Part shown: in pieces, positions 15,857 to 21,965 of the stretch
How the letters are laid out: every line of letters starts with the position of its first letter
How positions within the stretch are numbered: the stretch's first letter is position 1
From: Candidatus Methanoperedens sp.
GTDB lineage: Archaea > Halobacteriota > Methanosarcinia > Methanosarcinales > Methanoperedenaceae
Direction of reading: 5' to 3'
Assembly (NCBI GenBank): GCA_023249105.1
Contig: JAHFDG010000019.1
Location: forward strand, 8,923 to 59,472
Length of the DNA stretch: 50,550 bases
Position numbers and translations under genes: made by a program
Notes under the pieces: model-generated
The model's input: only the letters and a program-made list of their open reading frames with translations
Databases searched by the model: none
What the model was told of the DNA's origin: nothing

Positions 15857-15912
15857 GCGAAACCGGCCTGAGAAGGCCGGTCCGCCAGTCTCGCAAGCTG
15901 GCGCTGATGAGC
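15857..15912 (+). ncRNA. type II hammerhead ribozyme, copy 1
   Basis: Predicted self-cleaving RNA; all conserved core bases are present. GAA (15859-15861) is followed by stem III, 7 bp including the A-U pair (15862-15868 with 15875-15881), then C17 at 15882 where cleavage would occur. Stem I is 6 bp (15883-15888 with 15898-15903) with a 9-nt loop, then the CUGAUGA core (15904-15910). Stem II is open-ended and only 2 bp (15911-15912 with 15857-15858). Loop UCGC (15891-15894) could pair with GCGA at 15915-15918 as a tertiary contact. It lies directly upstream of the ribosome-binding site of the 15940 gene. Confidence 0.87.
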
Positions 15913-15939
15913 AAGCGAAAACAGACAGGAGAAACAACA

Positions 15940-16191
15940 ATGGCGCGGACAAAGTACGGCTATCGTCACGCATTTTGCGGGATTGACCTGGGCGGGGAGC
16001 CTATAGAAGCAGTCTGGATCGAAGAAGCCCCCCAGATCGACGCACCTGAGCAAGATCCCGGATGGTGGGCGCAATGCGAAGTGGAACCGGATGCGGGCTG
16101 GATTGGCCCATTTACTACAGAGAACGAAGCGAGGCGTACCGCTACCGAGGAAAACGTATTTCAGAAGTGGGCATATGATTATTGCTGCTGA
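15940..16191 (+). CDS. hypothetical protein between two hammerhead ribozymes
   Basis: An 83-residue, acidic, tryptophan-rich protein (MARTKYGYRHAFCGIDLGG start). An open frame extends upstream, but it runs through the ribozyme; the ATG at 15940 follows an AGGAG site inside the conserved post-ribozyme leader and is clearly the start. I recognise no family. The gene is GC-richer than its upstream neighbours. Cleavage at both ribozymes would release it as a 344-nt monocistronic RNA (15883-16226). Confidence 0.72.
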   Translation: MARTKYGYRHAFCGIDLGGEPIEAVWIEEAPQIDAPEQDPGWWAQCEVEPDAGWIGPFTTENEARRTATEENVFQKWAYDYCC

Positions 16192-16203
16192 GGATACAGT
16201 AAA

Positions 16204-16256
16204 GCGAAACCGGCCCTAGGCCGGTCTGCGGACCTCGCAAATCCGCACTGATGAGC
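16204..16256 (+). ncRNA. type II hammerhead ribozyme, copy 2
   Basis: Same fold as copy 1 with compensatory changes. GAA is at 16206-16208 and stem III at 16209-16215/16219-16225 with a shorter 3-nt loop; cleavage would fall after C16226. Stem I is 16227-16232/16242-16247, with a sequence entirely different from copy 1 yet still fully paired. The CUGAUGA core is at 16248-16254 and stem II at 16255-16256/16204-16205. The loop of stem I keeps CTCGCAA. The 29 nt from the core to the ribosome-binding site are identical to copy 1. Confidence 0.87.
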
Positions 16257-16282
16257 AAGCGAAAACAGACAGGAGAGGAACA

Positions 16283-16690
16283 ATGAACCTACCCGATAAA
16301 CCATCCGAATTAATCCGTCTCGCGCTGAATGATCTGGCGCTATGCGCGGCTGATCCAAATTACAGCATCGAAATGTACGAATGGCATAAGCCGCGAGATG
16401 ATGGTGTGTGCCAGGTCTGCCTGGCCGGCGCTGTTATGGCGAAATCTCTCAATGCGCGGCCTACAGCCGAACTCTATCCACATCATTTTCCCGATCGTCA
16501 AAAGATAAAGGCTCTGGATGATTTTCACGATGGGTTGGTTTGCAGGGCGCTTGACCAGCTTGGGCAAGATTTATCAAAGTGGGGCCACGGAGCGCGCAAC
16601 AGGGAAATCACGCCTTACCGAACAGACTCCGTCGCATTCACGGCTGATATGCGCCAGTTAGCTGACGATCTTGAAGCGGCGGGGTATTGA
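16283..16690 (+). CDS. hypothetical protein downstream of hammerhead 2
   Basis: A 135-residue, mostly helical protein with a CQVCLAGAVMA segment (CxxC) near residue 43 and a C-terminal helix pair. I do not recognise the family. The ATG follows an AGGAGAGGA site in the ribozyme leader. It starts a run of small GC-rich genes coupled by overlaps. Confidence 0.65.
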   Translation: MNLPDKPSELIRLALNDLALCAADPNYSIEMYEWHKPRDDGVCQVCLAGAVMAKSLNARPTAELYPHHFPDRQKIKALDDFHDGLVCRALDQLGQDLSKWGHGARNREITPYRTDSVAFTADMRQLADDLEAAGY

Positions 16691-16692
16691 CC

Positions 16693-16812
16693 ATGACCGC
16701 TTCTGAACTCCGCAACGCGATACTGCTGCTCAACTGCATCGAAGCGGACGAGTTTGGCAAAGCGCTGTTCGCCATCATCCAGAAACGACTGACCATGGGG
16801 AGCAGACAATGA
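16693..16812 (+). CDS. very small hypothetical protein
   Basis: A 39-residue frame beginning MTASELRNAILLLNC, predicted to be a single amphipathic helix pair. It starts 2 bp after the previous stop and its own stop overlaps the next ATG (ATGA), matching the coupling pattern of the whole chain. That architecture is the main support. Confidence 0.55.
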   Translation: MTASELRNAILLLNCIEADEFGKALFAIIQKRLTMGSRQ

Positions 16813-17006
16813 GCGATCACCTTCCGCCCGGCCCATATCAGTTTATGACCACCGCCGCACTCGATCAGCCGCTGGGCAACGGCCATGTTTATCTCATTGA
16901 CCGCAACGGGCGGAAGATCGCCGCACTCTGGGGAAAGGCGGACGAAAAGCTGGCTCTCGCGGACTTCATCATAAAAGCCAGCGAGAATGACCGGGACGAG
17001 CCATAA
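16809..17006 (+). CDS. hypothetical small protein
   Basis: A 65-residue protein of mixed alpha/beta character, including HVYLIDRNGRKIAALWG and a helical C-terminus. No family recognised. Coupled by ATGA to the preceding small gene. Confidence 0.6.
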   Translation: MSDHLPPGPYQFMTTAALDQPLGNGHVYLIDRNGRKIAALWGKADEKLALADFIIKASENDRDEP

Positions 17007-17034
17007 GGTTTAGACAAGTTATGGAGGAAACCCA

Positions 17035-17184
17035 ATGATTACCGTTGAACTTACACCACAGGAACTGCACGTTTTAATCACAAGGTTGCACCTGACGCTA
17101 TCGAAAATGCCCGGCTGGGGCGCTCAGTCCGCCGATATGAAGGCCCTGCTGGCGCGCATCGAATATCTGGAGAGGTTGAAATGA
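17035..17184 (+). CDS. very small hypothetical protein
   Basis: A 49-residue, helical protein (MITVELTPQELHVLITRLH start), preceded by a GGAGGAAA ribosome-binding site. Its stop overlaps the next start (ATGA). Codon choice is GC-rich like its neighbours. Function unknown. Confidence 0.6.
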   Translation: MITVELTPQELHVLITRLHLTLSKMPGWGAQSADMKALLARIEYLERLK

Positions 17185-17414
17185 TTTTTATGAATGTGGA
17201 GGGTGCCGGGGACCGGCGCTGGTCTTACAGCCTGAGTTTTGATGCAGCCGAGGCCGCCTGCAATGCTGCCAATGAACTTATGAATACTAGAGGCTGTATT
17301 ATAACGATGATTTCCACTGAGACGGGCAAGGTTGCTATTGCTGAAAATGGCGGCGGGATTACGGGCATGTATTATGTTTTTGGCGTCTCTCAGGAAAACA
17401 GGACGTGGAAATGA
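17181..17414 (+). CDS. hypothetical small protein
   Basis: A 77-residue alpha/beta protein with GGGITGMYYVFG near the C-terminus. No family recognised. ATGA overlaps at both ends place it firmly in the coupled chain. Confidence 0.6.
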   Translation: MIFMNVEGAGDRRWSYSLSFDAAEAACNAANELMNTRGCIITMISTETGKVAIAENGGGITGMYYVFGVSQENRTWK

Positions 17415-17485
17415 TACGCGATTTCATATGCCTGCTCCTGCTGGCCGGGATTGTCTGTCAGGTGTATCTGTGGTGGATGGTATGA
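17411..17485 (+). CDS. 24-residue membrane peptide
   Basis: MIRDFICLLLLAGIVCQVYL followed by WWMV and a stop: one short hydrophobic helix with a charged N-terminus. The ATG and the stop both overlap neighbours as ATGA, which is the main reason to believe it is translated. It could sit in the inner membrane; no function can be assigned. Confidence 0.5.
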   Translation: MIRDFICLLLLAGIVCQVYLWWMV

Positions 17486-17667
17486 CTCCGCGCCTTATCG
17501 AGCGTATAAGCTGGATGCTTGCCGTCATGGAAAGGCAGAAATATCGCCGTATTATCGCGGACAGGCTGAAACATCTACCCCATAGCCAGATTGCAGAAAG
17601 CGCACTTGCTTGTTATTATAGCGATCCGATAAATCGCATATATCACCCCACCTTGCGGGCCGACTGA
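17482..17667 (+). CDS. hypothetical small protein
   Basis: A 61-residue, basic, helical protein (MTPRLIERISWMLAVMERQ start). An upstream in-frame ATG exists inside the preceding genes, but the start at 17482 is the ATGA-coupled one and fits the operon. No family recognised. Confidence 0.55.
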   Translation: MTPRLIERISWMLAVMERQKYRRIIADRLKHLPHSQIAESALACYYSDPINRIYHPTLRAD

Positions 17668-17668
17668 T

Positions 17669-18037
17669 ATGAGGCGTATCCTCATATGCGGTGGCCGGAA
17701 CTATGCCGATAAAGCCCGGATGCGCAACGTCATACATGCGCTGTTCAACCCCGATACCGACACCATTATGCACGGTGGCGCGCCCGGTGCTGACACTCTC
17801 GCCGGTGAAATCGCCGCCGAACTTGGCTGCGCAGCAAAAGTATATCCCGCTGACTGGGCCGCCCACAGTAAAGCTGCCGGGCCGATACGAAATCAGTTAA
17901 TGCTGGACGAAGGCAAGCCCGATATGGTGGTGGCGTTCCCAGGTGGAAAGGGGACAGAAGACATGATCCGGCGCGCAAAAAAGGCCGGTGTCCGGGTTTT
18001 GGCAGCTGCGACCGTTTCGACAGAAATTAAAGTGTGA
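17669..18037 (+). CDS. YspA-like SLOG domain protein (DUF2493)
   Basis: A 122-residue Rossmann-like protein: RILICGGRNYADKARM (3-18) is the YspA/DUF2493 start, and MHGGAPGADTLAGE (about 33-46) is the nucleotide-binding GGxxGAD motif. VVAFPGGKGTEDMI (about 89-102) is the PGGxGT motif shared by SLOG/LOG proteins. These proteins are thought to bind nucleotides or nucleotide-derived ligands. They are common in phages, where the role is unproven. It is the last gene of a GC-rich block. Confidence 0.88.
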   Translation: MRRILICGGRNYADKARMRNVIHALFNPDTDTIMHGGAPGADTLAGEIAAELGCAAKVYPADWAAHSKAAGPIRNQLMLDEGKPDMVVAFPGGKGTEDMIRRAKKAGVRVLAAATVSTEIKV

Positions 18038-18079
18038 TGTTTTGAAATATGTGATGTCCTCAAACGTTAGGAGAAGAAC

Positions 18080-18637
18080 ATGAAAGTTTTAATATCTAGC
18101 ACCAGTTCAGGAATCAATCTAAGCCTTGATGAAGAGGCAGCAATTGCATTCCCCGGCCAACGCTGCCAAATTTCTTTGCAAGGAAATGTAATTTTAATAG
18201 AGCCTGTACACAAAGGCATGCTACTTGTCAAGAGCAGGGGTAGCAAGATGTACCGCGCCTCATTCAGACAACCTTGGCTAATGGCAGCCTACCCAAAGCA
18301 TGGGTTGATAACTTTCGATAAGGAAGATTTTTTGATACCCGATGCCGGTAAAAGCGGATTTAAGCTTATGCTGCCAAATGTTCTTCCGGCTCACAAGGAT
18401 CTGGTCCGCAGAAGCAAAAAACTGATCACAGCTAAATATGAATCTGATCCTTTGCAGACAGTTGAAAATCATCACGATGTAAACAAACCCGCCTCTGCTG
18501 AACATTCTAGTTTCAATTTTGGAACTGCAAACTTGGTAATGGCTGTAGGCAAACCGACCCTTTGCTATAAGGTTCCGGAACAAGAGCTTTTAGAGTTGAC
18601 ATTCAAACTGGCCCATAAGGGCTATGCAATAAGATAG
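18080..18637 (+). CDS. hypothetical protein
   Basis: A 185-residue protein with a beta-rich N-terminal half (GNVILIEPVHKGMLLVKSRG) and a polar linker around residues 120-150. Not recognised. It is visibly AT-richer than the genes on either side and has its own ribosome-binding site (AGGAGAAGAAC), so it belongs to the backbone set rather than the GC-rich cassette. Confidence 0.6.
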   Translation: MKVLISSTSSGINLSLDEEAAIAFPGQRCQISLQGNVILIEPVHKGMLLVKSRGSKMYRASFRQPWLMAAYPKHGLITFDKEDFLIPDAGKSGFKLMLPNVLPAHKDLVRRSKKLITAKYESDPLQTVENHHDVNKPASAEHSSFNFGTANLVMAVGKPTLCYKVPEQELLELTFKLAHKGYAIR

Positions 18638-18650
18638 GAGAAAGAAGATC

Positions 18651-18854
18651 ATGAAAAATCCCTCAATCTTACCAAAGAGCATAACTCTGAAATGCTCAGC
18701 CACACTGCTGTCACCACTGCATTATGAGCTGTTTGATAATGCTACTGGTGGATTGTTTTCAGTTCTCCTGCTAGAAAGCACAGTATCATTTCTGAAGTTG
18801 TTTAACTACCGATGGGTGGTTGGAAGCAATGGAGTGTGGGTTCTTGATCAATAA
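18651..18854 (+). CDS. hypothetical small protein
   Basis: A 67-residue protein with mixed hydrophobic segments (GGLFSVLLLESTVSFLKLF). No family recognised and no clean membrane topology. Preceded by a GGAGAAAGAAG site; AT-rich. Confidence 0.5.
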   Translation: MKNPSILPKSITLKCSATLLSPLHYELFDNATGGLFSVLLLESTVSFLKLFNYRWVVGSNGVWVLDQ

Positions 18855-18872
18855 AACAAGGAGAATAAAATA

Positions 18873-19109
18873 ATGCCAATGACCAGAGAGGAATTTTATC
18901 AGTCAGTCATTGGCGATGCGCTTGAAAGGGTTTATAGCCATGGCCAGGAAACCGCGCTGGATGATGCTTGGCACCTGATAAACGCTCAAGGCGGGTATGT
19001 CTCGCCGGGCGATCTGGCGGGCAACGTATACAACAAAGCGGTGCTTGATGCGCTGAATATCATTGAAAAGCTGGGCGGCATGGGCCCGCTGCAAAGGGGG
19101 AAAGAATGA
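18873..19109 (+). CDS. hypothetical small helical protein
   Basis: A 78-residue, GC-richer, helical protein with ALDALNIIEKLGGMG near its end. Unrecognised. Its stop overlaps the next ATG (ATGA), resuming the coupled-gene pattern after two AT-rich genes. Confidence 0.58.
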   Translation: MPMTREEFYQSVIGDALERVYSHGQETALDDAWHLINAQGGYVSPGDLAGNVYNKAVLDALNIIEKLGGMGPLQRGKE

Positions 19110-19312
19110 GAACAACGCATACTTACGTCACAATGGAAATTAGCGCGGCTGCATACTATGAAATTTCAGGCAAGCTAAGGGACACCCATTATGACCACTG
19201 TTTTTTGCACGAAAACATGGCTGGCGAAATCCCGCTGTTAGTGATGGCTGGTATAGCCTTGAAAATGGATGAAACGGCGCAACGGCTGGTGGGGAGGATG
19301 CACAGTGAGTGA
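19106..19312 (+). CDS. hypothetical small protein
   Basis: A 68-residue protein with no recognised family. The N-terminus has ITMEISAAAYYEI-like beta/helix character. It is coupled to both neighbours, with its final codons overlapping the GTG start of the next gene. Confidence 0.55.
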   Translation: MRTTHTYVTMEISAAAYYEISGKLRDTHYDHCFLHENMAGEIPLLVMAGIALKMDETAQRLVGRMHSE

Positions 19313-19733
19313 TATGGAAAAAAGCATAAACCAATTTTACGAACAGGCACGATCGCTCGCTCATAGTATTCCCATCTGCGACCTAGGTTCCAGAGAAGGG
19401 CTAATCGCAATCGAGATCGGGTTGCGCGAGGCATATCGCATGGGGCGAGAAGCTGGTCGAGGCGAAGCCGCTGAATCACACGAGGAAGCAGAGGGCTTCA
19501 TAAAGGAGGCAATAGACAGCGCCCCCGAACCACTCCGCCGTCTGGGTGAGTATCTTGCCAGAGTACTAGACGATGATCACTGGAAAGCGGCTGAGCGGAT
19601 GTTGCTTGGCGCGGCCCAAAAATGGGTGTCTTGTAGTTTTTGCCCCCGCAGAGTGGGGTCTCCATCGGAAGAAGACGCCGCCAGGGGATGGAACGCATGG
19701 ATGGCTTCATGGAAGGACCGTCCGCATGATTGA
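19305..19733 (+). CDS. hypothetical protein with Lar-like zinc-finger end
   Basis: A 142-residue protein. I place the start at the GTG at 19305, which has GGGAGGA upstream and overlaps the previous stop. An ATG further upstream in this frame lies inside the preceding gene. The C-terminus (SCSFCPRRVGSPSEEDAA followed by RGWNAW) resembles the CPFCG...A...WN pattern of Lar-type restriction-alleviation zinc fingers, although only one CxxC is present. The N-terminal 90 residues are helical and acidic. The Lar link is weak, and I would not assign restriction alleviation on this alone. Confidence 0.55.
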   Translation: MSDMEKSINQFYEQARSLAHSIPICDLGSREGLIAIEIGLREAYRMGREAGRGEAAESHEEAEGFIKEAIDSAPEPLRRLGEYLARVLDDDHWKAAERMLLGAAQKWVSCSFCPRRVGSPSEEDAARGWNAWMASWKDRPHD

Positions 19734-19970
19734 ACCAACCATGGGTCACGGCGCAAGCGACACCCCCCAGTCGAAGTTAACCGCGCGGTCATTAATGCTT
19801 ACCAGTCAGGGTATGCGGATGGTATGCGTCATGCGCTTGAGCTTCTGGACAAATCAAGGCGCGAGATGGTCGAACGGATAGCGTCAAACAAACCTAACTA
19901 TGGATCCCTAATGAGTGAGGTGATCGAGAGAACCGACATTGACAATCTGCAAAGGAGTGAAACGAAATGA
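19726..19970 (+). pseudogene. small gene split by a frameshift at a C6 run
   Basis: A start at 19726 has a GGAAGGA site, but its frame ends at 19881 with unnatural composition. The frame that reads sensibly (VNRAVINAYQSGYADGMRHA and onward) is open from 19734 to the stop at 19968-19970, has no start near its beginning, and ends in an ATGA overlap with the next gene. One extra base in the C6 run at 19763-19768 would join the two. It is either a sequencing/assembly deletion, a real mutation, or a -1 frameshift site. The intact product would be about 81 residues. Confidence 0.6.
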
Positions 19971-20161
19971 ATAAGATATTTGCAAACGGACGCGGATGTC
20001 GCGAGTGTAAATATTTCAGTGATGGTGAATGTCATCGCTTTCCTCCACAAATGGTTCTTTGGCCGGACCATAATTTGCCTCCGGTCGCTTACAGGCCTGA
20101 CAGCAGCTTTCCTGCTGTACAACCACATTACTGGTGCGGAGAATGGGAGGTGGATCAGTAA
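19967..20161 (+). CDS. small cysteine-rich protein, probable zinc binding
   Basis: A 64-residue protein with GCRECKYF (CxxC), ECHRFPP and a terminal WCGEW. It resembles the many small phage proteins with a CxxC...C...C metal site that precede unknown functions. ATGA-coupled to the split gene upstream. Confidence 0.65.
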   Translation: MNKIFANGRGCRECKYFSDGECHRFPPQMVLWPDHNLPPVAYRPDSSFPAVQPHYWCGEWEVDQ

Positions 20162-20165
20162 ACAA

Positions 20166-20387
20166 ATGACAATTAAAGTTAAACCAACATCTTCAGAAAG
20201 ATCAGATTTTTCGTCATTGTCTGGTAAAATGAAAGTGGCCACAAAAGACGATTCTATTGAGCACAGATTAGAAAAACTTGAAGTTGAAATTAAAAATCTT
20301 TATGCGTGGGCCACCAAACAAACAGAGGTCCAAAACAAGATCATAGAGGCTCTTCAATTGTACTTCAAAGCTAGATCATCGAACTAA
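20166..20387 (+). CDS. hypothetical small coiled-coil protein
   Basis: A 73-residue protein with a coiled-coil C-terminal half (HRLEKLEVEIKNLYAWA). The start is the ATG at 20166; a longer upstream frame runs through the neighbouring gene. It is the last rightward gene. Its stop codon overlaps the stop of the leftward Rz gene by 2 bp, so there is no room for a terminator between the two convergent operons. Confidence 0.6.
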   Translation: MTIKVKPTSSERSDFSSLSGKMKVATKDDSIEHRLEKLEVEIKNLYAWATKQTEVQNKIIEALQLYFKARSSN

Positions 20388-20896
20388 TGTTTTAAAATCC
20401 ACTCGTGGCAAGCCTTGGCGTAAATAGCTGCTTCATCAGCATCATATGCCAGCCTGAGAATGAATTCACTCAGTTCAGGTGAAAGAACTTTGCCACTCTC
20501 TGTTGAAATGTCGGTTCCGGAGGAGCTTCCAGCAACAGGGCTGGAGGCTGGGGCGGTTGTGCGCATGGAGCCACCACCAGCTTTCCTACGTCCTTGGTCG
20601 CGCAACCCGCCAATAGCAGCGACAAGCCTACGATTTTCGTCAAGTGTAGCACGTATTTCTTTCTGTGATTTTGCATGGAGAACTCCTATCTTGGTTGCCA
20701 GTTCAGCGTTCTTTCGCTCTTGCACTATTACTGCTTCTGTAGCTTTCTGCAATTCTGTTGCAGCTTCATTCTTGAGTTTCTCTGTTTTAGCCACCCAGAT
20801 GTTATCATTCAATCTGTAGCCCGAGTAACCACCTGACAATAGTCCCGCACCAAACAAAATGACTAGAAATAAAGGTTTGCTGAAGATCCCAAACAA
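20384..20896 (-). CDS. Rz-like inner-membrane spanin
   Basis: A 170-residue i-spanin that would link the inner membrane to the outer-membrane partner at lysis. It has an N-terminal membrane helix (PLFLVILFGAGLLSGGYSGY), then a periplasmic coiled coil (about 35-100), then a Gly/Ser/Ala-rich linker and a C-terminal helix. It starts with TTG at 20896, placed 7 bp after a GGAGAA site that overlaps the lysozyme stop. An Rz1 gene is nested within it in another frame, which strongly supports the call. Confidence 0.85.
   Translation of the reverse strand: MFGIFSKPLFLVILFGAGLLSGGYSGYRLNDNIWVAKTEKLKNEAATELQKATEAVIVQERKNAELATKIGVLHAKSQKEIRATLDENRRLVAAIGGLRDQGRRKAGGGSMRTTAPASSPVAGSSSGTDISTESGKVLSPELSEFILRLAYDADEAAIYAKACHEWILKH
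20470..20676 (-). CDS. Rz1-like outer-membrane spanin lipoprotein, nested in Rz
   Basis: A 68-residue lipoprotein wholly inside the Rz gene in a different frame, a hallmark of phage spanin pairs. It has a basic N-terminus, a hydrophobic stretch and the lipobox LLAGC with C25 as the lipidation site, then a proline-rich mature part (PCAQPPQPPALL). It would sit in the outer membrane and bind the i-spanin C-terminus. The presence of an outer-membrane spanin implies a Gram-negative host. Confidence 0.88.
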   Translation of the reverse strand: MQNHRKKYVLHLTKIVGLSLLLAGCATKDVGKLVVAPCAQPPQPPALLLEAPPEPTFQQRVAKFFHLN

Positions 20897-20897
20897 T

Positions 20898-21365
20898 TCA
20901 TTCTCCGATGCAGGTTTTGTATTCGGCGTTACGACGTTTTGTCAAGCCTGGAAGAGGCTTGCCCTTGAACTTATCCCACCTCAGTATCTGCTTACAAGCT
21001 TCACCATAGTTTTCTTGGTTCAATTCTTTTACAAGAGTTGAGCTGCAGAAAGCCTTGTTGCCGATATTATAGGAAAGGGAAAGGTAGGCGTCATACTCAT
21101 GTTGGTGCAGAGGCACTTTGACGCAAGTTTTCAGCTTTGAATCAAACTTCTCAAGGTCGTTTAATGCCCGCACCAAAGCATCTGTCGGGGTCGTTTTGTC
21201 ACCCGACTTAACACCTTCAGTTGAGCCGAAGCCTATGGTGTTAACGTCCCCAGCTACAGGCGTGTAGGCATATTCGCGATAGCCTTCGTAGGAAGCTATG
21301 CTAACGAGCGCAGAGGCGCTAATGACGATTGCTGTTAGACTCTTCCTTGATAATTTAATCGGCAT
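20898..21365 (-). CDS. GH24 lysozyme, probable signal-anchor-release endolysin
   Basis: A 155-residue muramidase cutting peptidoglycan at lysis. A weakly hydrophobic N-terminal segment (LTAIVISASALVSIAS, 10-25) looks like a signal-anchor-release domain. The catalytic glutamate is E27 in SYEGYREYAY, followed by GDVNTIGFGST with D40 and T43. The aspartate normally 9 residues after the glutamate is replaced by P36, and the acidic residue is instead in GD, as in another recognised subgroup of phage lysozymes. Cysteines at 82, 107, 124 and 152 could form regulatory disulphides. The C-terminal PGLTKRRNAEYK is typical. Confidence 0.9.
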   Translation of the reverse strand: MPIKLSRKSLTAIVISASALVSIASYEGYREYAYTPVAGDVNTIGFGSTEGVKSGDKTTPTDALVRALNDLEKFDSKLKTCVKVPLHQHEYDAYLSLSYNIGNKAFCSSTLVKELNQENYGEACKQILRWDKFKGKPLPGLTKRRNAEYKTCIGE

Positions 21366-21573
21366 TGGGGATTCCCTGTTGGGCGATAAGGCGTGAAATC
21401 AGCGCAGCAAAAGTAACTGCAAGAGATAGTCCTGCCGCAATGCCCTTTGGAAAGCCATCAGCAAAAAATGGTAACGCAACTTCAATTCCAGACAGCAGTC
21501 CTGCTAACAGCATTAGTCTGATGGACCATGCGCGACGAATGATGATTTTCCAGTTTGCAACAAGATGAAGCAT
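21355..21573 (-). CDS. two-helix holin-like membrane protein
   Basis: A 72-residue protein with two hydrophobic helices (RLMLLAGLLSGIEVALPFF and GIAAGLSLAVTFAALIS) between charged ends, placed directly before the lysozyme. Size, topology and position indicate a holin that forms inner-membrane lesions. I choose the ATG at 21573 because it overlaps the upstream stop as TAATG and has an AAGGTGG site; an upstream start at 21597 would lie inside the previous gene. Confidence 0.78.
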   Translation of the reverse strand: MLHLVANWKIIIRRAWSIRLMLLAGLLSGIEVALPFFADGFPKGIAAGLSLAVTFAALISRLIAQQGIPNAD

Positions 21574-21965
21574 TATTCCGACACCACCTTCAACCATCCA
21601 TTGAACAGCGCGAGCGCCAGTACGGCGAGGCTGGTTATTACTGCGCCGCCGGTGGAAAAAATCATCCCGTTAAGTTTTTTCGAAAAATCGTCCTTCACGG
21701 CGGCAATTGATTTTTCGACATCATCCTTAAAAGCTTCAATGCTGTGCTGCATTTTGTCCATGCGTTCGTGGCTTCGTGTGTTAAATCGCTCGGCCATCGC
21801 CTGAGACGTTTTCCCATGCTCAACCAGAGCAGCTTCCGCGCGCTCCTGTGATCGCGCCAGTGTGCGCATTTCTGACGCAAGCCCGTCCAGGCGCAGCCCT
21901 GTGGTGTCCGAAAGGTGTTTGACCTCCTGGTTGACCTCGCGCACAGTCATGGGTTCCTCAGCCAT
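21573..21965 (-). CDS. coiled-coil protein with C-terminal membrane anchor
   Basis: A 130-residue protein: a long coiled coil (about 10-95, with MRTLARSQERAEAALVEHG) followed by one membrane helix (GGAVITSLAVLALALFNG) at the C-terminus. Tail-anchored coiled-coil proteins of this shape occur beside holins (XhlA-like proteins are one example), so a lysis role such as holin partner or antiholin is plausible. It is coupled to the holin by TAATG. Confidence 0.65.
   Translation of the reverse strand: MAEEPMTVREVNQEVKHLSDTTGLRLDGLASEMRTLARSQERAEAALVEHGKTSQAMAERFNTRSHERMDKMQHSIEAFKDDVEKSIAAVKDDFSKKLNGMIFSTGGAVITSLAVLALALFNGWLKVVSE

Noticed and set aside
15904-15918. Minimal hammerhead using the local GCAAGC hairpin as stem II
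   Set aside because: The following GAAA would need a stem III partner ending in a UH cleavage site, which is absent; the type II arrangement using the upstream GAA fits fully.
17669-18037. Calling the SLOG protein a complete defence system component such as Thoeris or a DprA-type loader
   Set aside because: No partner effector gene (TIR, toxin or recombination gene) is adjacent, and the sequence fits the short YspA group.
21355-21597. Longer start for the holin at 21597
   Set aside because: It would begin inside the upstream gene; the ATG at 21573 has the TAATG coupling junction and a better ribosome-binding site.
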